Part shown: positions 42,858-52,227 of the stretch, one piece after another
Layout of the letters: each line of letters starts with the position of its first letter
How positions within the stretch are numbered: position 1 is the first letter of the stretch
Source: Metallyticus violacea
Lineage: Eukaryota > Arthropoda > Insecta > Mantodea > Metallyticidae
Length of the DNA stretch: 64,000 bases
Assembly (NCBI GenBank): GCA_030762175.1
Contig: CM060843.1
Location: forward strand, 25,611,001-25,675,000
Direction: 5' to 3'
Translations under genes and position numbers: made by a program
The notes under the pieces: model-generated
The model's input: only the letters and a program-made list of their open reading frames with translations
Databases searched by the model: none
What the model was told of the DNA's origin: nothing

Positions 42858-43524
42858 GTCTAGACCTCCGCTAAAGGTCAAGACGGTTATAACTTCTGCA
42901 AAACTTCATCTAAAGCGCATCTTTCCCTCTCCCTCCATCTTGCTCGCTCAATAGGAAGTATCATCAAAAGTTAATGCAATGTACCACCTCATCGACGTCC
43001 ATCTGCAAGCCTTTAACATTCCGAAGGACACTCAGAGCAAGACGTTTAGCGATATTCTCGTGGGCAAGTTGCCTCACAGAATTACGGTGGCCTTCGTGAC
43101 CGACAAGGCGTAAAGCGGCGATTACGAGAAAAATCCTTACAATCTTCGGCACTTCGACATAAACTTGGTTCAGATGTACGTGAACGGCCAACCCGTGCCC
43201 TCTCATTCTCTAACGCCCGACTTTGCAAACAACTACTTCTTGCAGGGCTTCCAAACGCTGCAGGACGGTCTCGGAATACACTTCGAAAATCACGGGCATT
43301 CCATATCGAGAGAAACTTACGCTAAAGGCTACACCGTTCTGGTTTACGATTTAACGGCAGACATGAGCGCCAACGAAACATACGTTTCCGGCCTGCATCA
43401 CGGTAACGTTTCGATAAGCGTGGCTTTCAAAAAGGCGCTCTCGGAGCCCGTATGCTTTTTCGTTTGTTCAGAATATCATCGCACCCTGGAAATAGACTCG
43501 AATAGATCGGTATATGTATCATGA
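42857..43524 (+). pseudogene. major capsid protein (double jelly roll), 3' part
   Basis: Continues the MCP reading after the insertion. It shows DVHLQAFNIPKDTQ, LPHRITVAFVTDKA, LRHFDINLVQMYVNGQ, FANNYFLQGFQTL and GYTVLVYDLTADM, the usual second jelly roll of Polinton MCPs. Two further defects lie here: TAG at 42,952 and TAA at 43,111. It ends at TGA 43,522, overlapping the protease ATG as ATGA. Together with 36,182-36,798 the gene is ~425 codons. Confidence 0.9.
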
Positions 43525-44120
43525 ACACGAAGCAGATACACGATTATTCGACGACAAATCCCTCCACCCGACCCCATTTCGTAGGCGTTTATGCTTGCGA
43601 TCAAATTCCGCATCGCCTCTCGCCAACGCGATATCCGGTGGCGCTGGTTGCAAACACGGATCCTAGCAACAGACCCGGCGAGCAGTGGATAGGCATCTTC
43701 GTGTCTAGGTCGGGCGTAGGAGAATATTTCGACAGTTTCGGCATGCCTCCTCTCTCGCCTCACTTCTTAGACTTTCTGCAAAATCACTGCGGAGGACGTT
43801 GGAGCTACGTTCCTCGAAGATTGCAAAATTCGAACAGTTCCACCTGCGGACATTACGTAATTTCCTACATCGCGCATCGATGCTGCAATCTGCCAAGGGA
43901 AACCTTTTATTCGAAATTTAAAATAACGGATTTCAAACGCAACGACGAATTAATCGTCGGAGATGTCTGCTGCCGCAAGGTTCACTGTCGCGGGGGACGG
44001 AATCTTCAAGTTTGCAAACCTTTAAAAGGTGAGTATCGCTGTCTTTTTTTAATCATTCGCCCGAGGCTTCGAGCACGTAACCATGTCGTGTTTTCTACAC
44101 TTCAATTTCTTGATCGATAA
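43521..44120 (+). CDS. adenain-like cysteine protease (maturation protease), catalytic His lost
   Basis: Polinton proteases of the adenovirus type process capsid precursors. The family layout is present: NTDPSNRPGEQWIGIF, where the catalytic His normally precedes the Trp and is Gln here; GEYFDSFGMPP with the acidic residue; and RRLQNSNSSTCGHYV with the oxyanion Gln and nucleophile Cys. The frame is open for 199 codons and starts in the stop of the MCP gene (ATGA overlap). A consensus donor AAAAG/GTGAGTAT at 44,029 suggests the last ~30 codons may be intronic or spurious. Because the His is lost, activity is unlikely even though the frame is open. Confidence 0.9.
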   Translation: MNTKQIHDYSTTNPSTRPHFVGVYACDQIPHRLSPTRYPVALVANTDPSNRPGEQWIGIFVSRSGVGEYFDSFGMPPLSPHFLDFLQNHCGGRWSYVPRRLQNSNSSTCGHYVISYIAHRCCNLPRETFYSKFKITDFKRNDELIVGDVCCRKVHCRGGRNLQVCKPLKGEYRCLFLIIRPRLRARNHVVFSTLQFLDR

Positions 44121-44652
44121 CGATTGAAAATACGTGGTTAAAGAACTGGCCATATGCGGTTCAGGTCGCGAGGTGCACACGTGGTTCTTTAGGCTTCCTT
44201 CTCGAGACAATCGCGCACTGCCGGTAAAATCGATCGACGACGAAATAGTATCCAGCGTGCACGGCATAAAGTGGGAGTACGGCGACGTAAACTACGATCT
44301 ATTGGAGCCCATCTTAAAGCCAACCACCAACCTGTTCACTGTGATCTTCACCAAAGGAGAGGAAAGAGCCAAATTTCTCGGAGAAATAATCGATCGCACT
44401 GTGGTGAACGTCTAAGAACTCGGATTCTCGGACGAATCCCTCGTCTCTTTCGACGCGCGATCGTGCCTCATTCCTTGTCACAGATTGAGATCCCTAGTTT
44501 GCTCTCAGAGAAGTGCGGAAAACATATCCAAGTGGTATGCGCACCTCGTCGATAAACGCAATGCCTGCCCGTGCGACCCCACGCCTAACGAATCTCGCCT
44601 ACCTACCGACCTGAATCACGACGTCACAAACATACCTCATGACGTCAATTAA
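44083..44652 (+). pseudogene. conserved Polinton protein of unknown function, two internal stops
   Basis: One frame of 189 codons from MSCFLHFNFLIDND, with TGA at 44,125 and TAA at 44,413, ending at TAA 44,650. Readable parts include REVHTWFFRLPSRDN, PTTNLFTVIFTKGEERAKFL and a C-terminal Cys/His segment, ARSCLIPCHRLRSLVCSQ, followed by ISKWYAHLVD. The C-terminal Cys/His pattern recurs in an uncharacterised Polinton protein. It follows the protease directly. No catalytic motif is visible. Confidence 0.55.
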
Positions 44653-44670
44653 TTATTTTAGATTGCGAGA

Positions 44671-44678
44671 TATATAAG
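44671..44678 (+). promoter_or_regulatory. TATA box of the spliced right-end gene
   Basis: TATATAAG stands upstream of a short leader that ends in a strong splice donor at 44,728. An ATG at 44,682 is too close to the TATA box to lie in the transcript, so the first exon is probably non-coding. Confidence 0.5.
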
Positions 44679-44727
44679 AGAATGTCCCTGACGAAAACGG
44701 CATCGTCGAGAGGAGGTCGCGCTTCAG

Positions 44728-44806
44728 GTAAGTAGCGATTTCGTGCTGTGCCTTCTATATCTCTTATCCTGCAATATTTTTTTTACGAACAACTCTCTTT
44801 TTTCAG
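44728..44806 (+). other. short leader intron (79 bp)
   Basis: Donor TTCAG/GTAAGTAG at 44,728 and acceptor CTCTCTTTTTTCAG/AA ending at 44,806 are near consensus, with a pyrimidine tract. The next ATG codons are at 44,811 and 44,853. One of the few places where the element seems to use splicing. Confidence 0.6.
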
Positions 44807-44852
44807 AATAATGGAACTGGAAATGGTAACGACGACGACGTAGACGGCAAGC

Positions 44853-45498
44853 ATGCGCAACAGGTCTCATCCTCCGTTCGGCATAAGAGGGAAGATCTAC
44901 CATCTGGATTTGTCCGGAAAGAAATATCTATTTGTGGGATTTTCTCCCGATCCTCCATACGAACAATCGCAATCGGCAAACACGGCGAGAATTGACCCGT
45001 TCGTCTAAATGACTTGAACGACTGGAAAAACGTCATAACGTGCATCGGCAACGTGGACATCGCATCCAAGATGGACAACTGAAGTGGGACTTAAAGCTAA
45101 CGGATGAATTGAAAATAGACGTTAAATGCGTTTTCGGCACTCCAGACATCATCCTCAAATAGTGCGGAGAAAGCGTGTCTCTCGTGGAAGAAGAGTGGAA
45201 AATTTTGATTAGATTATATCCTCTAGTCTACGACATCTTCTACCACAGGAGCAAAGAGAGCAAGGAGGTGAGCAACTTAATTATCGCTTACGTCAGATGC
45301 CTAAATGACGCAGTGGAAAAATCCGAAGATATGACTTTTTCGACCTTCACAAGATACATTACGTGCGCCACATCTTTGGGCTTTTACGAACTCGTTTACC
45401 TCATGCACGACCGGTTAAAAGAAGAGGAAGAAAAAAAAAGAAAAAGACCGCGACAAACTAAAATAACCGGTTTTGGTGGGGGTAAGCCTCGTGTATAA
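44853..45498 (+). pseudogene. putative ssDNA-binding-like (PC4-like?) protein with C-terminal PIP-box-like motif, decayed
   Basis: The ATG at 44,853 avoids a TAG at 44,841. The text runs RGKIYHLDLSGKKYLFVGFS, then a frame change near 45,000 to LNDLNDWKNVITCIGNVDI. Another change near 45,090 leads to WDLKLTDELKIDVKCVF, TAG at 45,160, and SLVEEEWKILIRLYPLV. Two beta-rich segments each followed by an EW/DW helix resemble the strand-strand-helix plan of PC4-like ssDNA-binding domains; this is a weak structural guess. The C-terminus is basic with QTKITGFG, close to a PCNA-interacting peptide but lacking the second aromatic residue. Its stop (TAA 45,496) lies inside the TATA box of the next gene. 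Confidence 0.45.
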
Positions 45499-45524
45499 AG
45501 CGGCAAGTCTCAGTACTCGTCAGC
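45494..45524 (+). promoter_or_regulatory. TATA box overlapping the upstream stop codon, with initiator
   Basis: TATAAAG at 45,494-45,500 contains the TAA stop of the upstream gene. TCAGC at 45,520-45,524 is ~28 bp downstream, close to the ATG at 45,531; a TCAGT at 45,510 is too near the TATA box. Confidence 0.6.
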
Positions 45525-45530
45525 GCAGAG

Positions 45531-45923
45531 ATGGCAGTTAGCGCCGAAGGCAATAACAGCATCTACGAGTTCGAGTCCGTGTGCAGGGTGTTGGAAAATC
45601 TGAACGAGCTTGGCGGAGGTGCGTTTGCCAGAACTGTTAAGATAAACGAACTGGAAGTGGGCGTCGGTTATCCCATAGAGGAGATTCGAACGGTATTGAC
45701 AAAGTTCGGCAAACGAACGGTGGTGAGAATCGACGGCAGGGACCTGTTTCTACCGTCGAGATTCGACGATTTAAACAACGAGACGCTAACCTGCATTAAC
45801 AATCACAGGTTTTTGCTAATATACAAGGGAGAAGAATCGCTGCAGAACGGTCACAGGAGAAACGTTTTCTCCTTTCAGAGCGCCGATCTACCCTGCACTT
45901 CTGCCGCCTCCGCCAAGCAATGA
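45531..45923 (+). CDS. putative OB-fold ssDNA-binding protein
   Basis: An intact 130-residue frame with its own TATA box. The core VKINELEVGVGYPIEEIRTV, KFGKRTVVRIDGRDLFLPSR, RFDDLNNETL and HRFLLIYKG follows a pattern I recognise from short proteins of insect Polintons and some insect DNA viruses. In these, a 'level of X, make permissive, vary with TKFG' beta-barrel is followed by LP.RF; they are usually regarded as ssDNA-binding-like, though this is not experimentally established here. No membrane span or signal is present. The tail is Ser/Ala-rich. Confidence 0.6.
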   Translation: MAVSAEGNNSIYEFESVCRVLENLNELGGGAFARTVKINELEVGVGYPIEEIRTVLTKFGKRTVVRIDGRDLFLPSRFDDLNNETLTCINNHRFLLIYKGEESLQNGHRRNVFSFQSADLPCTSAASAKQ

Positions 45924-46644
45924 TTTGACGCAAACTCAATCGACGCCAGCCGTACAAGTTGACACTTGGGCGAATAATACATCCTCGCGTCTACACGTCG
46001 CATTTCTATTCCGACGGTTTCGAAGTGGGAAACGGCGTGAACACCAGGCTGATGTTCACCTCCACCGGCAAGGCTTATAATCTCCGGTTAGATACGCAGA
46101 CGATCTCCGAAAATCCGAGAATAATTCACTTAATGTACGGCTTCAGAACCAGGTCCCGACGCCGTCGTTTATATTGAACGTTCACTTCTGCAGCTACCTG
46201 ACCGGAAACAGAAACGCTGTGACAATAGCGATGCTAGACGAAGATACCGCAATAACCAATAACCGCATCGGATCAAATCGTCATCAGAGAAGGGCGATTC
46301 GACATCGTGAGAGGAGGAGCAGCCGAAACTAATACAATTACCACATCCTTGATAGCGCCCTGATACGACGACGAAGACGCAACGCTCGTCTACCAGTGCA
46401 AAACTTCGCGCTTGGACAAATACGAGTCTGGAGAATGCCAATTCTGCGAAAGCAGCGACAGCGGCAGCGACGGCAGCGATTCTGATGACGAGTGTGTCAC
46501 CAAATTTTGCATAACCTTCAAAAAAAAAAGTAAGAGATTCGCCGACACCTCCTGCAACAGCAGAATCTAAAGAGGAAGCAGTGCAAGATGCTTCCTCTTC
46601 AGATACCTTAACTTTTGGCGAAGGACCAGTGCAGTGTACATGAA
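45924..46644 (+). pseudogene. right-end Polinton gene with acidic C-terminus, unknown, decayed
   Basis: Readable blocks lie in order in changing frames: DLTQTQSTPAVQVDTW (from ~45,923), YSDGFEVGNGVNTRLMFTS (to ~46,150), SFILNVHFCSYLTGNRNAVT (46,170-46,250), DQIVIREGRFDIVRGGAAET (to TGA 46,361), then YDDEDATLVYQC and CQFCESSDSGSDGSDSDDEC. A run of ten A at ~46,520-46,529 causes a last shift into a Ser/Glu-rich end (EGPVQCT, TGA 46,642). No family is recognised. The beta-rich blocks may form a virion or DNA-binding domain. The minus-strand frame over the same region is a shadow. Confidence 0.5.
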
Positions 46645-46649
46645 CAAAA

Positions 46650-46912
46650 AAAAACAGTTTAACTGTGTCATGTAACATATTTACGGTGAGGGTGTTTAAC
46701 TGTGGTGAAGGAATATTATAACTTTTGTATTAGAGCAAACAGTTTAACTGTGTCATGTAACATATTTGTAGTGTATTGTTTAACTGTGGTGAAGGGTAAC
46801 TTGAGCGCACTGCAATTTTGATTTGTAAGCAGTGCAACATCTCTGTGGTAAAGGAATATTGTATCTGAGCGCACTGCAAAAAGCCTTTCATTTTTTTGTA
46901 AGCAGTGCGCTC
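46650..46912. repeat. subterminal direct repeats and hairpins at the right end
   Basis: AACAGTTTAACTGTGTCATG occurs at about 46,654 and 46,739 (85-bp period; itself palindromic as ACAGTT/AACTGT). GAGCGCACTGC at 46,803 faces GCAGTGC at 46,829. GAGCGCACTGC at 46,867-46,877 faces a perfect 11-bp complement at 46,902-46,912, a stem with a 24-nt loop. The region is non-coding. Confidence 0.75.
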
Positions 46913-46925
46913 CGCAAAAAAAAAC

Positions 46926-47106
46926 AATAAAAGATACCCCCGGGAGGCGGGGCGGGGTGCGACGCGCCTGGCAACCTTGAACGTCTTGACTCCCAAGGTC
47001 AACCTCGAAGTCTAGACAGTTTCAAGGCCAGACAACCTTGATTTCAAGGTCAGTCTGGCGCCAAGAGGACGTTGACCCTGTGTGCCTCCCGGGGGTATAT
47101 ACTACT
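46926..47106. repeat. Polinton right terminal inverted repeat
   Basis: Complement of the left terminus; contains one GTCTAGAC (47,010-47,017) and one variant GTCTTGAC (46,983). AATAAA just inside (~46,926) can end rightward transcripts. The element ends at 47,106 and the duplication AACTTG follows. Confidence 0.95.
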
Positions 47107-47112
47107 AACTTG

Positions 47113-47480
47113 CAATTATAATACATGGAATAAAAACAACCTTACGATATGAGATAACTTTAACCTGACAGCTATGATTGGTATATACACAGTACTTGAC
47201 AATGATTAATTTATTCTTTATCATTTATTGCGGGAGTGTCTAAGCCATTATTTCAGTTTCAAATAGTCATATTAAAAGAAGAAAACTAAAAGACTTTTTA
47301 TATAATAGCTTCGAGAAGCCGCCTTAGATGATTTTTACAACTTATATAAAAATTTAACGTTGATATGCAATTTTCAAAATACGAAAGCTGTTTAATAAAG
47401 AAATGTCATATTTTTTTAACACATACATTTACTCATCTTCATTATTTTGACGATCTTTCTCAAACTAGTTCCCGATGGAT
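47113..47480. other. host DNA right of the Polinton, no gene seen
   Basis: AT-rich; nothing supported. Confidence 0.5.
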
Positions 47481-48440
47481 GAAATACACCTGACCCAGTT
47501 TTTTTTTACCACTCTTCGAATAAATACTGGATTTTTTGACGTCCTTCAGAATAGACCGCAGAGCCTTCACCATTTCTTTTAATGAAGAATATGTTTCCAA
47601 GGTGTTTCTTTAAATTGGGGAAAGAACTAGACCACAGGGTGGATGAAGGAGATACTTCTTCTTTTTTTGTGAGATACTCAGCAACATTTGCGATGTGCGG
47701 CCGTGAATTTTTGTAGTGCAGCATCCAGTTTGTTGCAGGGAAATGTGGTTTTTTTGCATGTGACATGACCTTGTAGAATTTTCAGGACATCTCATTAGTA
47801 TTGTTCAGTTACAGTTGTATGTGCAGGTGCGTTATATTGGTAAACCATTCCTTGAATAATGAAAAATGCGATGCCCATAACTTTCCCGGCATAAGTAACC
47901 ATGCAAACGACTTGCTGTTTGTTCTCAGAATCGAAATGATATAGCCAAATTTCATCTGCAGTGATTATCTTTTAGAGACACTCTCATCTTCCTGTAACAT
48001 TCTGTTAACTGCATGCAAATCTGCGCGCGTACGTCTTTTGTTCAGGAAAACAGCAGTTTAGGAACCCACAGTGAATAAACGTGTCTCTTGTACAACATTT
48101 CAATTACCATAGTGTGAGTGTATGAGTGGCACACAGTGAACGTTTCACAATTTCTGAACGTGATCTTAATGTTATTCCACGGCGTAACAAAAGCGGTATT
48201 AGATCACAAACTGGTGCGTGGGGTTCACCTTCCTATGAAATCGTTTGCCTCCCCTCTTTAAACGTTTTAAATCATGTTCGAGATGTGCTATAGGACAAAA
48301 CAAACTCCAATATGGTCTTGTAACATTGTAACGGCCTCTGCTGAAGATTTATTCAGAAGAAAACAGAATTTCAGAGTAGCATAATGTTCGTCGTCTGTCA
48401 CCTCAATTTTGCTGTAGACGGAACAGACATTCCTCAACGT
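47481..48440 (-). mobile_element. mariner relic, family E
   Basis: On the minus strand the block NSRPHIANVAEYLTKKEE (around 47,660-47,715) fits the second-aspartate region of mariner transposases, with the Asp itself lost. FPNLKKHLGN (~47,590-47,620) fits the region after the third aspartate. Degenerate upstream text (LQMKFGYIISILR) continues to about 48,000. Many stops are present. No terminal repeats were identified, so the limits are approximate. Confidence 0.5.
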
Positions 48441-48996
48441 GCACACCTCTCACAGGCACGAACCGAAAGTGACAGAAGTGAAACTACTACCACGTTAGCA
48501 TTAAGCTAACAAACTATTGCAAATATAAATTTAAGCGCCAGAAATTATGTCTAAAAAATTATCATCGTTGAGCAGTAAAGCTTTCAACAGACAAACAGCA
48601 AATAATAAAAATATTAATTGTGCAATGTCATTGAGAGAATTTAAAATGTTGTTTACATATAACACTTCTAAAACTATTATGAGTAGCTGTACCATAATCT
48701 ATTTTAAAATAAACATTATAGTAGCTGAATTGCAAACAATGTGCTATTTTGAGCAACGAAAAACAACTTGCAGTGGTGCGGTTAGTTCAGCGTATTTCTG
48801 GTTCACATTTACGATGAGCGAGCTGTTTATCCACGGTCATGATCACGGTTATTCTCTCGAGCGACCGAAAAAGTTTTGCCCATTCCTCCACAATGCAATA
48901 TGAGGGTAAACTTTCACAATGTACAACATTCAACAGCCATTTCATTCCATTAAGTAACCATAAAGCGTCCAAAACCTTCAATTATAATGTGCAGAC
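48441..48996. other. intergenic, no gene seen
   Basis: The 118-codon plus frame at 48,547-48,903 has no recognisable domain. Confidence 0.4.
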
Positions 48997-49252
48997 CGCC
49001 TCCGTGGTTTAGTGATAATGTTTGCAAATATTATTCCGGAATCTTGGGTTCGAATTCCGTTCAGGTCAAGCTGTCTGTGTAAGCTTTTCCATGCCTTGAG
49101 AATGTGAATGCCAGATAACTTTAAGGCGCCAAGGACTTCCAACTCATTTGCGCCACCATTAATTCTTTCATTTCATTCAGGATTACAGACTTACGCCTAC
49201 AGCGTCCAATCCACAGATGTGAGAAGACCGTGCAGTCAAACGACTGTAATAA

Positions 49253-49283
<31 letters not shown>

Positions 49284-49284
49284 A
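48997..49284 (+). mobile_element. SINE-3, copy 1, with (AATA)n tail
   Basis: tRNA-like head: GCCTCCGTGGTTTAGTGATA (A-box region) and GGGTTCGAATTCC (B box). The body shares GCCAGATAACTTTAAGGCGC and TTGCGCCACCATTAATTC with the copy at 55,604. It ends in (AATA)n at 49,247-49,284. Confidence 0.85.
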
Positions 49285-49289
49285 AATAC

Positions 49290-52160
49290 AATTAGTTCAA
49301 ATAACTGTCTTAACAAATGAAGACACGAGGGCAGAAGAAGCTTCTTCCGCTGTTATTCTCAATTACACTGGATAAACACATAACATATTTAGAAAGGAAG
49401 AAAACATATAACATATAATGGAGTTATAACCTACTTGACCTAGTCAGTATCACGTACGCTTTCAAGTTAAACATAGCGCAGCTAATGTAACAATATATTT
49501 TCGCCAAAACCATTAGAATACTGCGTGACTTACAGTTTTAATGCTGCTTCAAACAGTTCAGAACGTAAGAATCAGAATAATTTTTTGTTCTGTCTGGCAA
49601 CCATCTCTCTATCCTTAACGACGGCTGGAAGTTAAACAAACACCTGCTGTTACAAGTTTGGCAAACACTGCACTCTTACAAGCGGCCCCAAAGGAGAATT
49701 CAGTCGCTATCGTGGCACAACATTATGTAAATGGTAAGTTACTTTCACGTCTAATATTTCAGTCTTCAATACAGAGTACTGGTTACTAAGTATTTCATTG
49801 TTTGAGAGGTGTATTGATGAGACACAATTAAAATGTGTCATATGTTATCAATAAGAGATATAGTGGATGCATGTTTTCCAAATCAATTAACGCCTTAAGA
49901 AAGTAAAACTATATGCCAACCTTTCAACTGATACAAACATTTCAATGGATATATCATAATTCAAATTGTAACATCCTTTTTCATTTATGTTACTCTTCTT
50001 CTAGAAGTAGAAAAATAACGGAGGGAATCATATCTTTCAAAATAAGGAGAAAGAAATAGATGAAAAAAAAAAAACACATGGTCTTTGTATTACTTTTATT
50101 AACATCCCTCACTGTACAAGAAAATCTAGAATAAAGGCGTAACCTTCTTTCTTCCATCTATCCTTCCACTTTCCATTTCTTTCCACTCTTTTTGTCTTTT
50201 ATTGCATAATCTTTTTTCATTGTTCTTATTTTAATATTTTTACTTTCTTTGCTATCTTCCTTTTCACTTTTTTCTCATTTATTTCTTCTTTATCTTCCGC
50301 TCATTTGATTTTTCTTTCTTACTTTTTCTTTTCTCTCTTTTCTTTCCTTTTCCTCTTATTCCTCTTATATTTGGCATCCCATTCCTCTTCTAGAAGAATG
50401 GAAAGAAATTTATAAGCAACAAAGAAGGGGCGGGAGATGCTCTAGCTCGTTTTTCTCAAAAATAGAAGAAGAAAAAGGAGAACGACTGTTATTTTTGTTC
50501 TCTTATATTATGTGATGTAATTTATTCGAACTTCAACGCGAGAACCATTTTAAACGATTGGCGTCACTTTTGCGAGCGAGTTTCTATCTGTAGAACTAGT
50601 TAGATCTAGTTATCATCGTGAGATCATTGTGGAGAGAGGCAGTGCGTTTCAGAGAGGGGAAGAGAGTCGTAATTTGCCGTCAGCCTGTTTATGCACTGTT
50701 TATTTCCAAGCGTTATCAAGCCATCAGCACTACCTTCGGCTCCTTCCGCCCGCACTCGGGCACTGAGACTAGCAGCAAGCGATTCCTCCAGCAGCAATTG
50801 TTCAGGGGCTAACGTCGAGTTACTATACCGGCCGCTCAGTCTCCTGCCTGACGTTTCGTAAGGATAAAGAAAGAGAGATGTTAGCACTGACGACAACCTA
50901 AGATGTGAATAGTACATCTAAATTCTTGGGTAAATGAAATTGTTTTGGTACGTTTTAACAATAAACACTGAAACCTGCACTCTGGTTGAATATCTTGTAA
51001 TGATTTTAATAACGATAGTTTAGTTACAAGAGTATAACACGCTAAATAATTGATTCACGGTTTGCATTACTGGGGATGATTAGCGCATCGATGGTGAATG
51101 TAATCTACTAGTACACATTCTGCACTATGTTGCCAATTTGTTTTAATCGAAGCACATGCGCCCAGTTGTTTGTGTTGTTTCAAGTAAATTTGGTTTCTTT
51201 TGTGCGTGAGCTATTTATAGTGTTATTATTCTTGCTATAATTCTTATAGTTATTGTTACAGCAACGTGGCTATGGTTCGTCAGAATCAAAGCAAGAAAAA
51301 ATCGGGTCTCATAAGAGGATATAATAGCGATACAGAATTGGCAACACAGCTTCTCTCGGTCATGGGAAGCGTCAAAGCCGGAGACAGCGGCCAGGTTATA
51401 GCAATTGTCTCTTTTTAATGTCTATTCCGGTAAAATTCGAATAAATTTGATCACCTAGTACATATGAGTATAAGGAATGTAACTCAGTGCCCTTTTTTGG
51501 ATTTAAAGAAATGATTTAAAGTCATATATTAGTATTCTATTCTATTTTATTATATTATTTATTTGTTCAAATGTTGATTACGTAAAAACTGTTAGCTTAT
51601 TACTTAAGTGGTTGAAATAAATTTCTATCTTAATTTATATAGTTGATCAAAACATTGCTTTATGTAATAGAACTTAGTAAAAGAACAAAAAATTACTAAA
51701 AGCCTTTTTTCTCTATCCCTCAGAGTGTTAGAAGAAATAAAAATTTTATCTCAAAACATAAGACGCTGCTTAATGTTCTGTAGTGGCAGACATTTCTTTT
51801 AGTCACGATTCATCATCATGGGATCACATTTTACCGTGGTTGGCAAACGAATGTTAACTTTATCCATCTTGTGAAGAAGGAAGCGTCTTTTTAAGCGCGT
51901 GAGATATAATATATAACTTTAAAAAATCCGTCTTTGCTTGTGATATCACGGTATGTCTTGCATAAAATGCTAGAGTTTGTTAAGAAAATACAATATTATT
52001 AAAGAATGTGAATATTCATGATTGCAAAGTCAACCACTTATTCTTCATTTCAAAATATTTAATTAATATTTAACAGAATCCAGTATCTAACACCAACAAC
52101 AAATACATTTACTGTGAGAAATAATAAAATATAATCTACTGCTTTCAAACCAATTTCCTT
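49290..52160. other. intergenic, no gene assigned
   Basis: A pyrimidine-rich tract spans about 50,130-50,400. A G+C-richer segment at 50,560-50,970 ends with AATAAA and may be a UTR or LTR piece. A 49-codon frame at 51,271-51,419 (MVRQNQSKKKSGLIRGYN) follows an acceptor-like TTGTTACAG but has no known domain. Confidence 0.4.
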
Positions 52161-52166
52161 TACTAT

Positions 52167-52169
<3 letters not shown>

Positions 52170-52226
<57 letters not shown>
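52170..52226. repeat. (GA)n and (CA)n microsatellites
   Basis: Adjacent GA and CA dinucleotide runs stand at the insertion point of the next SINE. A further CA run follows the SINE near 52,528-52,541. Confidence 0.9.

Positions 52227-52227
<1 letters not shown>

Larger units (their letters stand above)
21936..47106 (+). mobile_element. Polinton/Maverick (adintovirus-like) element, complete, decayed
   Basis: The element starts AGTAGTATAT and ends ATATACTACT, the AG...CT ends usual for Polintons. The 6-bp sequence AACTTG lies exactly outside both ends (21,930-21,935 and 47,107-47,112), the target duplication made by the retroviral-type integrase of this class. Long inverted repeats border it. 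Inside are all hallmark genes: PolB, integrase, packaging ATPase, adenain-like protease, penton-like minor capsid protein and double-jelly-roll major capsid protein. Accessory genes are also present. Total span is 25.2 kb, of which 6.06 kb is a nested retrotransposon, leaving ~19.1 kb, a normal size. Base composition is more G+C-rich than the flanks. Most large genes carry stops or frameshifts, so this is an endogenous fossil and not an active virus. Confidence 0.96.

Noticed and set aside
23828..46363. Stop-codon reassignment (TAG read as sense) in the Polinton
   Set aside because: Frameshifts and a lost protease histidine coexist with the stops, and all three stop codons occur; pseudogene decay explains this better. 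Kept only as a tally to test.
46169..46678. 169-codon minus-strand frame at the right end
   Set aside because: Antisense of the acidic Ser/Asp-rich plus-strand gene; low-complexity mirror.
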